Shown here: positions 1-11,963 of the stretch, in pieces | Layout of the letters: the number at the start of each line of letters is the position of its first letter | Position numbering within the stretch: position 1 is the first letter of the stretch | From: Leucocoprinus leucothites | Lineage: Eukaryota > Basidiomycota > Agaricomycetes > Agaricales > Agaricaceae | Assembly: GCA_013368445.1 (NCBI GenBank) | Contig: JAACJO010000061.1 | Location: 1 to 61,483 of the forward strand | Direction: 5' to 3' | DNA: 61,483 bases | The notes under the pieces: model-generated | The model's database searches: none | Told to the model about the DNA's origin: nothing | The model's input: the letters and a program-made list of their open reading frames with translations, nothing else | Made by a program: the position numbers and the translations under genes

Positions 1-2800
1 AAAGCAAGGTCAAGGTTGGCATCCCGTCACTCCTCTCATATTCATGCTGTTTTGTGGCTGATCACCTTCGTCACAACTGCATTCGACGAATGCTTGATGG
101 ATGACGTGAAAGTAGTATTCAAGGAGAAGCTACTATACTGGCTCGAAGCGATGAGCCTACTGAAGGAGATACACCGGGTGGTGCCGATCCTGAGGACGGT
201 CGTCGATTGGATCGTGCGTACTCCGTCTGTTTGCTTGTGTCGCACTTCTGACGTCTTTGCATAGGCGAGGGATGGAGTCCTTACCGAGTTTGTTCGTGAT
301 GCCCTCCGCTTCGTCATGGCATTCACCATCCCCATGATGGAAAGTGCCCCACACATCTACCTCTCTGCCCTCCCCTTTGCTCCCAAAGAATTGTTTGGTT
401 GCGAAATATTTCCTGCCCGGATTTCCTCGACTTCTCGCACTTGATACAGGCAAACCTAGTCATTGGTCACCATGTGTTTTTGTTTCAGAGTACCATAAAG
501 CACCAATTAGTGCAATTGCCTTTTCTCCGGATGAGACAATATTTGCATCTGGGGGTTGGGATGGGATATGTATCTGGGACTCTGCAACGGGGATCTTAAT
601 CTCAGGTCCACTTATTCAGTCTCCTAGGATTGCATCTGTGGTAAAGAGCCTTGACTTCCGTCCCGATGGGAAGTACCTTGTATCTGCACATGGCAAACAA
701 GGGATGGTGATCTGGGATGTAGAAAGTGGCAGGGAACACCTTTGTTTTGGAGACTTTTCGGAGAGGCCTGGCTCTGCTCTCCTCCACGGTGACACAGAGG
801 AGGAGATTACATCCGCTGTCTATTCCAAGGATGGCCATATGATTGTTTCCAGATCAGGATATGGGGATCTACCTTATGATCGTTGGGATTGCTGTTGTTG
901 CGTCCGGTTGTGGGACGCGAGTACCGGCACCCTGGCACACGTCCTACTTGATCTCCCCAGATCAGACAATGATTATTTATTGTCACCGAATGCACACTTT
1001 CTTGCTTCACTGAGCAAGGACCCTGCGGTTCTGAGAGTATGGGATTTGACAGAAAGACCTCCTAGACGTGCGATTGAGCAGGATATCATTGGTGAATGGT
1101 CTTTGTGGTCCTCCCTGGTGTTCTCCCCAGATGGAAAATTTGTACTGGTTGTGACTTGCACACCAGAGGAAATCTATATGGCACGCATCTGGAGGATGGA
1201 TACTCATACTCTGGTCAGGCCCGCCATTTCACTAGGTCCTGACTTTGGGTCTTGTGTATTATATTCGCCTGGTAACGATAACTTGGTTATTGGTGATCAT
1301 GGCACAGCGTCAGCAAGGATGATTGATGCTACCACAGGCAACGTAGTCTATTGCGGCAAGGAACCAAACAGGGTATGGTGCTGCTCTCCGTCACGCAGTA
1401 GCAGAAGAATTCTGCTGGGGTATGAGGATGGGACTATCAGGATGTGGGATTATCATTGCTACACACAGGTCTCACATGCCATTGATTCTGCCACTGATGA
1501 CGACCCAAAATGCCTGGCTGGATGGGTAAATCCAGTGTTTTCACCTTGTGGTAAGACATTGGCGGTGAGCTACGAGGACGAGATCAAACTTTTGAATACA
1601 ACTACCGGTGAACCTATAAACCTTAGTCACCCTATCCGAACCAGGGGTGACAAGCTTGCCTTTTCTGGTGATGGCAGATACATAGCGTCCCTCACGACAC
1701 ATAGGAATCGCCATGAGCTTCCTGTGGCCAACATATGGGACACAAACACCGGAATGAACCACTGTCGTCTGGTCATAACTAATGCCGCCGAAGAAGGTGA
1801 CTTCGACCTCTTCTTTGTGTCAAGCAATCATCGATTGGTTCTGTGTAGTTCAGTGGAAGGTGAAGAGGAGAGATATGTGATGCGCATCTGGGGAGATGCC
1901 GTGCTTGATGAACCATGTACTACAGTGACTCTACCGCACCCAAAGAGTTGCAACACCAACTCGGGAACTCCGAAACTTGTACTTTCTCCTGATACCTTGG
2001 CTGCTCTTGTACTCAAGCGCACAACAACGGGTACTATCCTTCATTGCCACCGCCGAAGCTCTATAGAAGAACAGTTCACCCCTCATGCCCTGTTCGACAC
2101 AGCTGCTTTAATGCCAAAGATTTCCTGGTGGGGAAAAATGGCAGCATTCTCACCCAGTGGACAGCTTTTTGTATCAGCTGCACCAGTGGCGAACCACACA
2201 GGGTTATCGTGTCAACTACAAGTCTGGGAGACGAAAACATGGACAGAGATCGCGGGCCCTTTTGAAGGAGGTGAAATTTGCAGATGGGATTCTCTACCTG
2301 ATGACGGGCTCCTATCAATATCACCTGATGACCGTCTCATTCGTTTTGTATCCCCACATGATGGTGCAATATGGGTTTGGGATATTCACACTGGGAGAGA
2401 GGTTGCTGGACCTTGGCGCGGGTGTAATCTGAGGCGAACATGTTTGATCGCCATGTCGCCAGATGGAGATAAACTAGCATCCGGATATTCAAATTACCAT
2501 ACTGGATCCCGGTCAGTCAGACTTTGGGACACTCATGGTCTCCATAGTGGGAAGGCGCAGAAACCTGTTGAGAGTATTGGGGATTTTGGAGATCAATCTC
2601 TTATCCGAGATGGATGGGTTAAGGAGGAGGATAGTGACTCGTTACTCTTTTGGGTTCCAGCCGAGCACAGGGATAGGCTGTGGTGGCCGAGAAATACTGC
2701 TGTAGTCGGGGTCACACGGACCCAGTTAGATTTCAGCCGATTCAAGTATAGGAGGGTATGGGAAGAGTGCATTGACAAAGATTATACGACGCAACCATAA
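1..2800 (+). pseudogene. NLR unit U1 (NACHT tail + WD40), 5' end outside window, frameshifted
   Basis: This is the 3' part of a NACHT-WD40 STAND gene. Bases 1-213 encode the end of the NACHT-side helical region (KEKLLYWLEAMSLLKE). A 51-bp intron (214-264, GTGCGT...ATAG) follows, then the WD40 exon 265-2800. The WD signatures are the same as in the intact copy at 27849-32462 (CIWDSATG, VIWDVESG, RVWDLTERP, MWDYHCY, WVWDIHTG, LWDTHG). Two lesions are visible against the other copies: an extra A near 75, so the frame before it no longer matches, and an extra T near 391-397 (gaattgtttgg against gaatcgttgg). One codon before the intron donor is also missing. The WD40 exon is open downstream of the second lesion to 2800. 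Best read as a recently inactivated copy. A wrong base call could explain either lesion but less easily both. Family assignment is secure and the exact state is less so. Confidence 0.85.
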
Positions 2801-3369
2801 GTTGAGTGAATATTTCTGGTGGAGTTTGGGGGTTTTACTCTGTACTACTAGTTTTTGTTGATATGAACGATTTGCGGGATGGTGCTTGTATCGGAGAAAG
2901 GATTTAGTGTTCACGACTTGCGGGCACAGTAGGAGATGTACCGAAATTATCACTCCTGACGTCGATACCTGTTCGAGCAGTGGCTCGAGTAACACTGTTT
3001 TGTATGGGAGAGATTGGGTTGAGTGCGACTGCACGTAGTTTTACTTACTGAATATAAGCATGATAACAGGAAATCAGAGCTATTGAATAACCGATGAAGC
3101 AGCAGACCGTAAGTTTAGGCGTTGTGGTCGGGAGTTGACGTTTCAATAATTATGGGCTATTATAGGCTGACGTATTTATTTTTGTGAATCTCAACATCAG
3201 AGTGGCCCATTACTAGTTGCTCTGAGCGCTCCTCTGCTCTGCTCTCGCATCGACTTTCTCAAATTTCAGCCTTGGAGGCAAATCGAGATATGGAAGGCAG
3301 CTCCCTAGCGACATTCAACTGGGCGAACCTCAGGCGTTCAGCGTTCAGCCCTCGGACCCCCCTTCACTC
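2801..3369. repeat. Conserved NLR 3' flank, copy 1
   Basis: There is no gene here. The stretch just after the U1 stop is repeated after each NLR stop in the window (from 14118, 21917, 32463 and 44666). Shared blocks are a 'tttac..tgtacta.tag' block, 'gacgtcgatacctg', a '..gaagcag..gac' block with 'gtttaggcg', and 'atttatttttgt.aatct.gacatcag'. It probably contains the 3' UTR and polyadenylation region. It is nearest to the copy at 44666-45260, in agreement with the U1/U5 duplication. Confidence 0.6.
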
Positions 3370-4900
3370 AGCCACCTTCACGCAAAAATAGTACAAGCCC
3401 TGCATTTCACGCACCTGTGGAAGTTGGAACACCCTCCCTAACTATAACATGTGGAGTTCTCATTCATCCCCCATCGCCGCAGCAGCATGAACCTGTTGGT
3501 ACAGGCGATGCCCCGAGCAGGCTCTAGTTGACAAATGCAAAGGCTGAAGTTCGGAATGGTGGATTGTATACCGCGGGTGAGGGAGTGAGTGTTGGATGGG
3601 CATTGTTGGAGAGGATTGTGGGCGGGAAGAGGTGTGAGCAGAAGTTTGGGATGCGATGATTACTGGGAGGGTACGTGTTTTCATTATGAGAGTCGATTGT
3701 GGATGCTGATCATACATCGTAGGCAATCGTGTTGCGTCTATGGAGCCACTCTCGTCGGTGGACAGACTTACACCCGAGTTTTTAAAGCCATAACCGGCTA
3801 AGCGAATGAGGGCATCTCAGGAGTCGTAGACTCCCCACTCGGAGCCTTACGCTCGTTCTTACCCCAAAACCCTTTTGATAGCACGTCTTCCTGTCGATGC
3901 CGTCGTTTTGGTGGTAGATGGAATTGCAAGCGGTGACTGCAACACCCATGACGGCAAAACCTGGGCATGGAGGGCTTGTACTGTTGGAGTGAGGAATGGG
4001 TAGTGGCGGGCTGTTCTCGATTGTAGGTATTGCGACTTTGATACCCTCTGTCATCGAGGAATAATAATAAACCGCAGGGACGGGGATAGGGACAGTGGTT
4101 AGCCGCGATTGGTTTGAGACCTGGGAGGCGAGGCAGTGGTGATGAGAAAGACGGCGACAGTAAACAGGAGGAGCGAGCTACCCTCGTACCCAGATCAGCT
4201 CTCCCTACCACCGCGCACATGTCAACTCAAACTCCAGCATATCCATTACGCCAGCACTGCGCAGGCTCATTCGGGCTCAGATACGAGGAGAAGGAGCCTG
4301 CTAGAGAGAAGGAGGCGAGGAGCTGGAGGGCAAGTCGAGTGTCCCGAAGAAAAGTTTGAGAGGTCGTTTGGCGAGTGTTGGCGCGCTTGCTGGAGGTGCA
4401 AAGGTACACATATAGTCGCTTTAACTCTAACATGCTAAATTAACTTCACCTGAAGATCATTTCATTTATTTCGTATCCTCGCAAGGCAGTGGAGTTCGGG
4501 CTTCAAACAGCGTCTGACCACTATCTCTGGTGGATATGCTCGTCCTTGGTCAGCCACCACTGTAGCGACAGATGACGAGCCCACAGCAATCAAATTTCCA
4601 CAACCCCGCCTCTGAAAGAGTTTACTGAGCGGCGGAATAGGTCGAGAGATTTGAAGAAGGGGAGTAAAGAAGCAAGTATAGAGGAGAGAAAGGCACAGCG
4701 TGGGGAGGAGAGGGGCGCGGCGGAAGAAAGTCTTGGTTTCTGCAAGTAAGGCTGGGAGGTTGGTGAACGCTGGTGCTTTGTTGAGCGGAGCCAGGGTTCG
4801 CAAATATGTTGTATGATTCAGCATGCGAGATGTGAGCCCACTGGAACAACCATCTGTGATATTCCTTTTCCCCTCATGGTCATATCCATATCCAGCATCG
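3370..4900 (+). pseudogene. Gene X relic, copy 1
   Basis: This is a decayed protein gene that I do not recognise, repeated after most NLR units. Pieces still readable on + are GWALLERIVGG (about 3595), an intron with GTACGTGTTTTCATT...CGTAG (about 3671-3720), a piece related to YGATLAG..LTPESFK (about 3735-3785), and further on STQTPAYPLRQHCAGSFG and ECPEEKFERSFGECW, the latter in shifting frames. Compared with the copy at 45265-46560 about 255 bp is missing at 3785. Stops and frame changes are frequent. After 4430 comes an intron-like GTACACATATAG stretch and a block beginning at the 'tcctcgcaaggcag' motif shared with other copies. Confidence 0.5.
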
Positions 4901-5100
4901 CTAGGTTCGAGCTCGCGCACTCTGTTTCAAGTTGGTTGTACCCAGATTTTGATCGTTGAAGCGCTTGTACGAGGGCGATAGTGTTGTTAGGATGCAGGGG
5001 ATTCCCTGTTTGCATAGATATTGTACTTGTTGTAGGAAGTGGGTAGGCTGTACAAATCATACGCATATGAATATTGACTCGACGGATACTTTGCTGAAAA
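4901..5100. other. Degenerate spacer
   Basis: I see no convincing gene. The stretch matches 47455-47680 in the duplicate block and seems to be the tail of a decayed gene. Both strands are only patchily open and the frames differ between copies. Confidence 0.35.
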
Positions 5101-5121
5101 CACAGACCATTAAGCTGGTGG

Positions 5122-6300
5122 TCAGAACCTGAAGGGGTATGTTTTAACTCCGGGGACGATCGAGACTCTGAGGGAGCCTATGTTGCCAAATTGCAGCTGC
5201 TCGAAAAGGAACTGACTGCTCGCAAGGGCACCATGTTGGCAAACGAAATGACCAGAGTGTTTTTCCTCATCCACCCGTCTGTCTAATGCTATCCCGCTTG
5301 ATCGATCGCTCAGCCGCACGTTACCAGAAAAACTGTATCTTCGACCAACACATACTTTATTTGTTGACCTCCTAAATACAATAACCTTCACTTCAACTCT
5401 ATGCCTCTCCTCACCTCTTTTCGGCGCTATTCACGTCACCACTCGGAACTCGACCCTCCGAAAACTTGTGCCTCTCCCAACATCTAAATCCCTCCATGCA
5501 GGCTTTTCGTCATTCGCAATCACAACTTCTCAAACTACTCTTCCTCTCCCACCGAAACCTCCAGCGCCAAAGCCACCGCTCCCACCACGACCTGGTACAC
5601 GGCTGATGCCTAGTATCGGTGGAGGTAGTGTTACATCGACTGCTACCACCTCGGGCACGTCTTCTTCGCATTCGAGGATTCCAAACCTGTTTGCTTCACT
5701 TCTTGGGAGTCGACCTTCTAGCCCGGCATACACACCACCACCGTAACCTGTGCTAGCGACTGCCGTTTCGCGACAGCCTCAGTACGAAGACTCGAGCTCT
5801 ATTCCATTCAATCCCATGGGACTGGGGGCGGTAGTGGTACAGGAGGAGGAGATCCACCTACAGTGGTGGAGGTGCACGCGGCGATGGTACGGGAAGAGAC
5901 TGCGAGGAAGGACTATGCAGGGTGATGGGTTCAGAGTGTACGGCGCGAGGTCAAGTCTTCATTGAATCCCCTGCTGTCGCCTTGAATCGTTTTGTATGAT
6001 GGAGTGGAGGCGAATATACTGGAATGGGTATTAGATCGTGCCCTTGAGTTTTGTGGACCTTGGTTCCCGTTTGTTCGTGCGACAAAGGTGATTTCATCCT
6101 CTAAGCCCGGAGCAGCTAGTGGTGGGGTGGTGGGGGTGAGAAGGACAAAGAGGAGTGGGTTGCTAACCCGACGGAGGTCGCGTAGTTTGAGGATACGGCT
6201 GATTTTGTGCAAGATCTGAATCAGCGGAGCAGGCATCCGGGTGTTGTGCTCAGAGATCTCGATCAAATGGGTTCATGGTTTATTGTCAACTACGACCAAC
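5122..6300 (+). pseudogene. Proline-rich, VPS9-like gene relic, copy 1
   Basis: Readable + strand pieces are a stretch with YFVDLLNT and ITFTSTL (about 5340-5400), a proline-rich segment LPLPPKPPAPKPPLPPRPGT with SIGGGSVTSTATTS (5468-5746), and YDGVEANILEWVLDRALEF followed by CGPWFPFVRA (5992-6085). The same order appears at 47700-48790 and, with a VPS9-like end, at 33690-35000. Frames break between the pieces (stops near 5744 and 5965). The proline-rich part would suit an SH3-type linker. Family identity rests on the copy at 33690-35000 and is tentative. It is a relic, not a working gene. Confidence 0.45.
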
Positions 6301-6344
6301 AACCGTTATCCAAGAATCACTGAAACACATGTCCCGACTAACGT

Positions 6345-7680
6345 TTACCGACAGAATCCTTGTCGATTATCAATAGTACAGGCATACAGGATTCGTGCCT
6401 CGTACCCGTGATACACCCTCTTCAGCCATTGGACCAAGCTAAACGACTGTACCTCCCACTGTAAACGCCCGCACCGCTCATCCTCCATCGTAGTAGCATC
6501 GTCAGCATACGGGTGGAGATGATGCTCTACAGAGGTGTGGCTGACCAGCACAGACGTTGACGCTCACAGTGGTGGTATGATAGCGGGAGAGGGTCCGATT
6601 ACTGGATGAGCGATGTTGGCGATGATTGTTGGTGACAGTGAGGCTGAAAGTTTAGGGCGGGGCGATGTCGCTCCTTGTCGACGATATAGCGTGCGATTGG
6701 TGAGGTGAAGGGGCTTGTCGAGTTGTAGGTGGCACTAGGTAGCCATTAACTGGGGCAACAACCCAGAATGGGCGAATCTTCTTCGTGGTATTACTTAGCC
6801 TGTGGGCCTTGCTGGGTGTAGTAGCATTTGGTCGCAGGGCAATGACCTCGTGAAGACCAAAATTTGGCCAGGGAATGTTTCGTTTATTCCGATCAGAACG
6901 CAGCTTGGTGATATAACCTTATATGCTGGGAATATCGTCGTGTTCTCAGCATTGACGGACTGCTCGGAGGGCGTACGCAAAACCTCTCCCGATGCGAAGT
7001 GAGGTGTCCAAAACCGAGATGAAGCGTTAAAGAGCTGATGTGAGAGGGGAGGTAGCTCGGGGTTGGCAAGCAGTGTCAAGCATCGAGCATCATTCCTCAC
7101 GACTGTCGCAGGTTTGTGTGTTTATTTGGAGTCGGCGAATAACGTCAAAGCTTGACTTGTTCGATAAGTTCCAAACGTGAGGTGAGCCGCGCTCTCTCCT
7201 GTGAATACGGGGCCAATAACAATTGCATCCTTGAAGGCTGTATGGAATTCTTAGTTAGAAAGGCGCACAATGAGGACACAGTATGTTACTTACCCGTCCC
7301 CCTGGTGTTTGTGCTCCCACTATCGCAGACGGTTCCACCATTATATGCGCGACTCCAGGTTACATTGGCCTCTCGATCTCCAGCGTCTACTCACCCTGAA
7401 GCGACTGCACAGCCTGTCAGCCCGATGGTAGTTGTGAAAACAACAATATATTCACCAGTGAATACTGCGCTGCCACATGATCCTTTCGCTAGCGGTAATG
7501 TGGGCATGACGGATATTCGTTCCTTCGGAGGGTTTGGCAGTGGCAGAGGTCGTGGCTGTTCTGCTTGCAGCAGCAGTTGTGGACCCTTGGAGATCTTCAC
7601 ACTCGAGGATTCGTCCCTTGTGCAGCAAGAAGGCGGGTCTGAGGCCAAGCTCGGGAGTATCGGTGATGGCATCAAAAATA
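6345..7680 (-). pseudogene. Gene Y relic on the minus strand, copy 1
   Basis: An unrecognised minus-strand gene whose pieces recur at 48821-50230 and, more decayed, at 24060-25130 and 53304-54420. In gene order from high to low coordinate: a hydrophobic stretch ending TTIGLTGCAVASG (about 7391-7450), an exon ending at 7294, a 56-bp intron at 7293-7238 (GTAAGT donor, ACAG acceptor on -), an exon reading FKDAIVIGPVFTGESAAHL then SQALTLFADSK (to about 7135), SSRFWTPHFASGEVLRTPS (about 6990), and GRLQWEVQSFSLVQWLKRV (about 6455). The conserved intron and the agreement between copies support a real ancestral gene. In-frame stops and frame changes show that this copy is dead. Confidence 0.5.
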
Positions 7681-7699
7681 TAGCTGATCAATCAACTCA

Positions 7700-9080
7700 A
7701 CACGCCCCTGATGCGCTTCTTTGCTCAGCTTAAACGTTGGTCCCGGAAAGTAGAGGTAAGTAGCTTTCCCTAGAGCTTTAATCGAGGCGGACGGTTGAAT
7801 CCGACACGAGTGCACAGGAGACTGGCGAGTGTTAGGCAGAGTTTTGGAGCAGGATGAACACTAGGGAGGTAAGCACTATCGCCAGAGCCCTAAAGTATGA
7901 ACGCTGAGGGTATTCGTGGACTAGTGTGGACCCATTCGTTAGCCTATGGACACACATCAGTCCTTCAAAGGCCATATCACATCCTGCAACTTTGGCTTGC
8001 CTTCGAGCTCGAAAATAGCGCCAGCAGTGACACGATACACAGGTGGGTATTTCCGAGTTGCTTCTCCTCCGTGCAAACGCTAATGTGAAAATACAACAGA
8101 AATACGACAATGCCTTCATTCACCGTCGCGCGACTCTCCTTCAACACCCCCACAACACTCGAACAGCTGCGCTGCAGTACTCTCAAATCCACTCTTGCTC
8201 CAACGTCCAGTCACTGGTGAAGATGATCAGCCGTCACTGCTACCCCTCAAACAATGTGGACTCCCATTCCTTTCGTTTCTGGTAGCAGAAGCTATAGCAT
8301 CACCTAGCTTATCCGTGGTCGGCGAATGTTGAAGGAAATGTTGGTGCTTTGCCTGGTGGGTCAAGCCTGAGGTGCGGATATGATTGTCTTTTCTGCCCAA
8401 GATTTCCTCGATGCTAACTCGAGGTTTCATCATGTCTGTGTAGGTCGCGCCAGCGGACTCAAGATATCACCACTTTACTCTCGCTGCAGACGCACCCATC
8501 GTATCCGACAGCTCTCCAACCGGGCAACTCGTGATGTGGGTCCGTTATCTCCATCGCCATATCTCATCTTCTATAACTCGGTATGCCTTGGCAACGCCTG
8601 TTATCACTGTACGTGGATAGTACACGCTCCTTTGTACAAACTATCATTGACTCCACAGCGTTAGGTTCTTTCTGCTCCAAGACAAACAGCGGAGCGACGA
8701 CCGTCCCCTCGAGGACTTCATGGGGGAAGAGCTTTGTGGTGGCTCGCTGCGCTGGACACTGATTCTCTTGTTCGATCCTTTGCTCTTCTTTTTTCCACCC
8801 GAACGCGTAACTAACCATGCTTTCTTATCTATTCCTCAGACGCCGCATTGGCCTTCATAGCTCCAACACTTCCCCGCGCCAGACTCTTTGAACCGAGAAC
8901 TTACTACACATCGCCCGACCCATGTGCCACAAACTTATTTCGAGACATTGATATCGTAGTCGCGCAATAATAACAAAACGGGTCATAAACACGTGCTGGG
9001 ATACTGTTCAGAGAGGAAACGTGACATGATTCGCGACCTTGGGAACCGACAGTGATTGATATGCTAATATTGGCCGGCCC
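7700..9080. other. Repeated degenerate spacer before U2
   Basis: No intact gene. Blocks here recur at 50250-51350, 25360-25980, 54560-55150 and 35880-36900. They include a + strand piece SFRQSF before a GTAAGCAC donor, a leader-like SGLKIS..SRCRRTHRIRQL segment (about 8455-8530), and 'gaggtgcggatatg..ctcg'. Some splice-like signals face +. Frames are not kept between copies, so I call no gene. The part just before 9131 probably holds the U2 promoter; I see no recognisable promoter motif. Confidence 0.4.
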
Positions 9081-9942
9081 ATGATGCGGGCGCTAGCCTG
9101 CTTAACAGCTAATCCTCACCATAAGCCACTATGGTACATGTTTTTCTCATTTTTGAGTGATGAGCAACCAACTTACAGCACAAAGGATTGGCTTCGTAGT
9201 AAAGTAAGGCCCTCCAAGGGCACTGCCAGTACATCCCCTGACAGAAGATCAAGTACGACTCTTCCGCATCTCATCAGCCACCCGGTCTCACAATTGGAAG
9301 GATTGCAACCAGAAATCCATCCTCGCACTCTTGAAGTCTTTTCAAAGAGCGTGGTAATGGCTACGACAACGCAAGTACATGATCTTGCTAGAGACCGACA
9401 TCGTGCGTAGCATCCATTTGCGACCGAGAAATTTACTGAGTGACCCTTTAATACCAGAAGATACGCCCCGTTCCTCTGCTAATACGAGCAATCTTCAGGT
9501 CAATGAACAAGCTCCTCACGACACAAGGAGTCAGCGCTGTAGGAATCCAAGTGATAATGAACTCCCGACCGTGACCTCCGAAAGAGCGAAGGATACTGGG
9601 GGTACCTGCATATCCATCGATGGAAATTCCAGTGCGCCTCACAAACTCCCTTCGCCAAGCAACTGTTTATGCTTATGACTGGAGATAGCGCCGCAGGAGG
9701 GCCACGATTCTTTTCATTCTCATGCAATAACCCTGGCAAGCCATATCCAGGACCCCGGGGACGAAAATCGTACGTGGTATTTATACACAAGTCTTGACAT
9801 GCATCCTGAGACAAGCCTGTGATATCAGAAAATGTGTCGAGTTTCTTCCCATATGCAAGGGACTTCCAGATCAATAATTCAACATTCATTGAAGTCAATC
9901 CGAGTCCTGACACAGAAACACCGTCCTTCACCGAATCCCGAG

Positions 9943-9996
9943 GCACGTTTTTCCGTGATTGTCCCAGAGTTTATTTACTTACAGTCACTACGCCAG
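9943..9996 (+). other. GC-AG intron in U2
   Basis: The sister copies have 'tac|GGTGCGT' or 'tacg|gtacgt' here. U2 reads ccgag|GCACGT with the acceptor cgccag. Splicing 9942 to 9997 keeps phase 1 and joins to the DGQKLKKAL start of the NACHT exon. The GC donor comes from a single T-to-C change relative to the other units. Confidence 0.6.
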
Positions 9997-11936
9997 ATGG
10001 CCAGAAGCTGAAGAAGGCACTCATTGAAGGTCTTGAGTTCATCTCTCTGGCCAAGGGATGCATGCAAGATACCCGTGTTGCGATTTTGTCGGATGTCGAC
10101 GCCATGATTCATGACAACGAGGACAGTAATATCATATGGATCAAAGGCTTCCCTGGTGTCGGGAAGTCTGCCATAGCATCCACGATTGTATACCGACTGC
10201 GCGAACGGGGTGAACTACTCTCATATTTCGTATTCGACCGTGCGAAACCGACCGTCACCACCGCTGCAGCTCTCTGGCGTCGTGTGGCTTGGGATCTCGC
10301 TCGTTCACACCCATTCGCACGACAGTCTTTGCTCAAGTGCATTGATGATGAAACCCTCGACACTAACACTACCAACATCAGCTCCCTTTTTACATATCTC
10401 ATTGTCGAGCCATTATCTGGCCTAGGGAGAGGTGGATTGAGTAACATTCAGCTCCGTCAACCCGTAGTGGTTGTCATTGATGCTGCCGATGAATGTGGTG
10501 GTCTCGAGGGACCTCGATCAGATGACCGCAAAGCTCTTTTGCGGACACTCGAGCAATGGCACTCGAAACTCCCAAGAACTTCAAGGTCGTGGTTACTAGC
10601 AGGGAGGAAGATGACATCAAACGACATATTTTTTTTATCAGCATTCACATCCACATTTCCATCACCACCGATGAAGCATCCCGTGATATCCGCAAGTACC
10701 TTGAGGATCGTCTCGGTGATATTGCAAGTGCTTACTCTAAATTACCCGCGGACTGGGCCCACCAGACAGCCGAGCGCCTGCCAAACGTGCCGCAGGCGTG
10801 TTCATTTGGGCCACGACTATCGCGAACTTCATTGAGGCTGGTGAGCCCCAGTCGTGGCTTAAAGCCATTGACGCCGGGCTTGGATTATGGGGCAAAAAGG
10901 GATCGCTGAATGCTCTGTACGCGTGTGTCCTCAAGATCTCATTTGGGGACCTTCATGGGGAAGAGGCAGAGGCATTCAAGACTGTCGTTGGTGCAATGAT
11001 TTTCGCTCAACGGCCTTTCCACGACTCTGAGTTCACCGCGATCAGTCCCGTAGTGACTGGCTCGATGCTGGAATACATTCGTAATGGCCTGCGGTCCGTC
11101 ATTGACCAGGGCGCTACCCTCCGTTTCATCCACCAATCATTCGTTGATTTCCTCCTCTCTTCGGAATGCCCCGATGAGTTTGCCATTAAGGAGGCAGAAC
11201 AGCAGCACCAACTCTCTACGCTATGCCTGACCATCATGTCGAAGCAGCTACGGTTCAACATCTGCGGCCTGGAGACATCGAGTTTGAAGAACGCGGACGT
11301 TCCTGATTTCAAAACCAAGGTCAAGGCTGGAATCCCGTCACTTCTCTCATACGCAAGCCATTTTGTGGCTGAGCATCTTCGTCACACTCCATTCGACGAG
11401 CGCTTGATGGACAACGTGAGGGCGGTATTCAAAGAGAAGCTGCTATACTGGCTCGAAGTCATGAGTCTGCTGAAAGAAACGAACCGGATGGTGCCAGTTC
11501 TACGAGCAGTCCTTGCCTGGATCACGGTGCGTACTCTGTCCACTTGCTTGCACCACACTTCTGACATTCTTCCCATAGGGGATCGACACGGATTTCACCG
11601 AGTTTGTTCGTGATGCCCTCCGATTCATCGCAGCATTCAGCGTCCCCATTACACAAAGTGCTCCACACATCTACCTTTCCGCCCTCCCCTTTATCCCCGA
11701 AGAATCACTGGTTGCCAAATATTTTCTTCCCAGATTCCCTCGACTTCTCACACTCGATACAGGCAAGCCTAGTCACTGGTCATCGTGTGTTTTTGTTTCA
11801 GAACACAATGGAGGATACATCACTGCCATCGCCCTTTCTCCGGATGAGAAGACATTTGCATCAAAGGCTGCATTTGACTTGATATGTATCTGGGACTCTG
11901 AAACGGGCATTTTAATCTCAGATTCATTTGTTCAGG

Positions 11937-11963
11937 CTGTTCGGTCTGTTCAGTCTGTTCAGC
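11937..11963 (+). repeat. Three copies of a 9-bp tandem repeat in U2 WD40 exon
   Basis: ctgttcggt-ctgttcagt-ctgttcagc. It keeps the frame and encodes a short Ser-Val-Gln/Arg repeat in the loop after the first WD signature. The other units lack it. Confidence 0.85.

Noticed and set aside
3798..4220. 140-codon minus-strand open frame
   Set aside because: Antisense to gene X pieces, and the copies at 46134 and 15548 do not keep the frame.
7152..7733. 193-codon + strand open frame
   Set aside because: The equivalent frame at 49699-50251 is broken. The same DNA carries a better supported minus-strand exon-intron-exon structure (intron 7293-7238), so this looks like an antisense shadow.
10109..10447. 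Minus-strand open frames over NACHT exons (also 17655, 28501, 40425 and 58387)
   Set aside because: They recur only because the sense NACHT codons are conserved. They overlap Walker A on the opposite strand and have no independent support.
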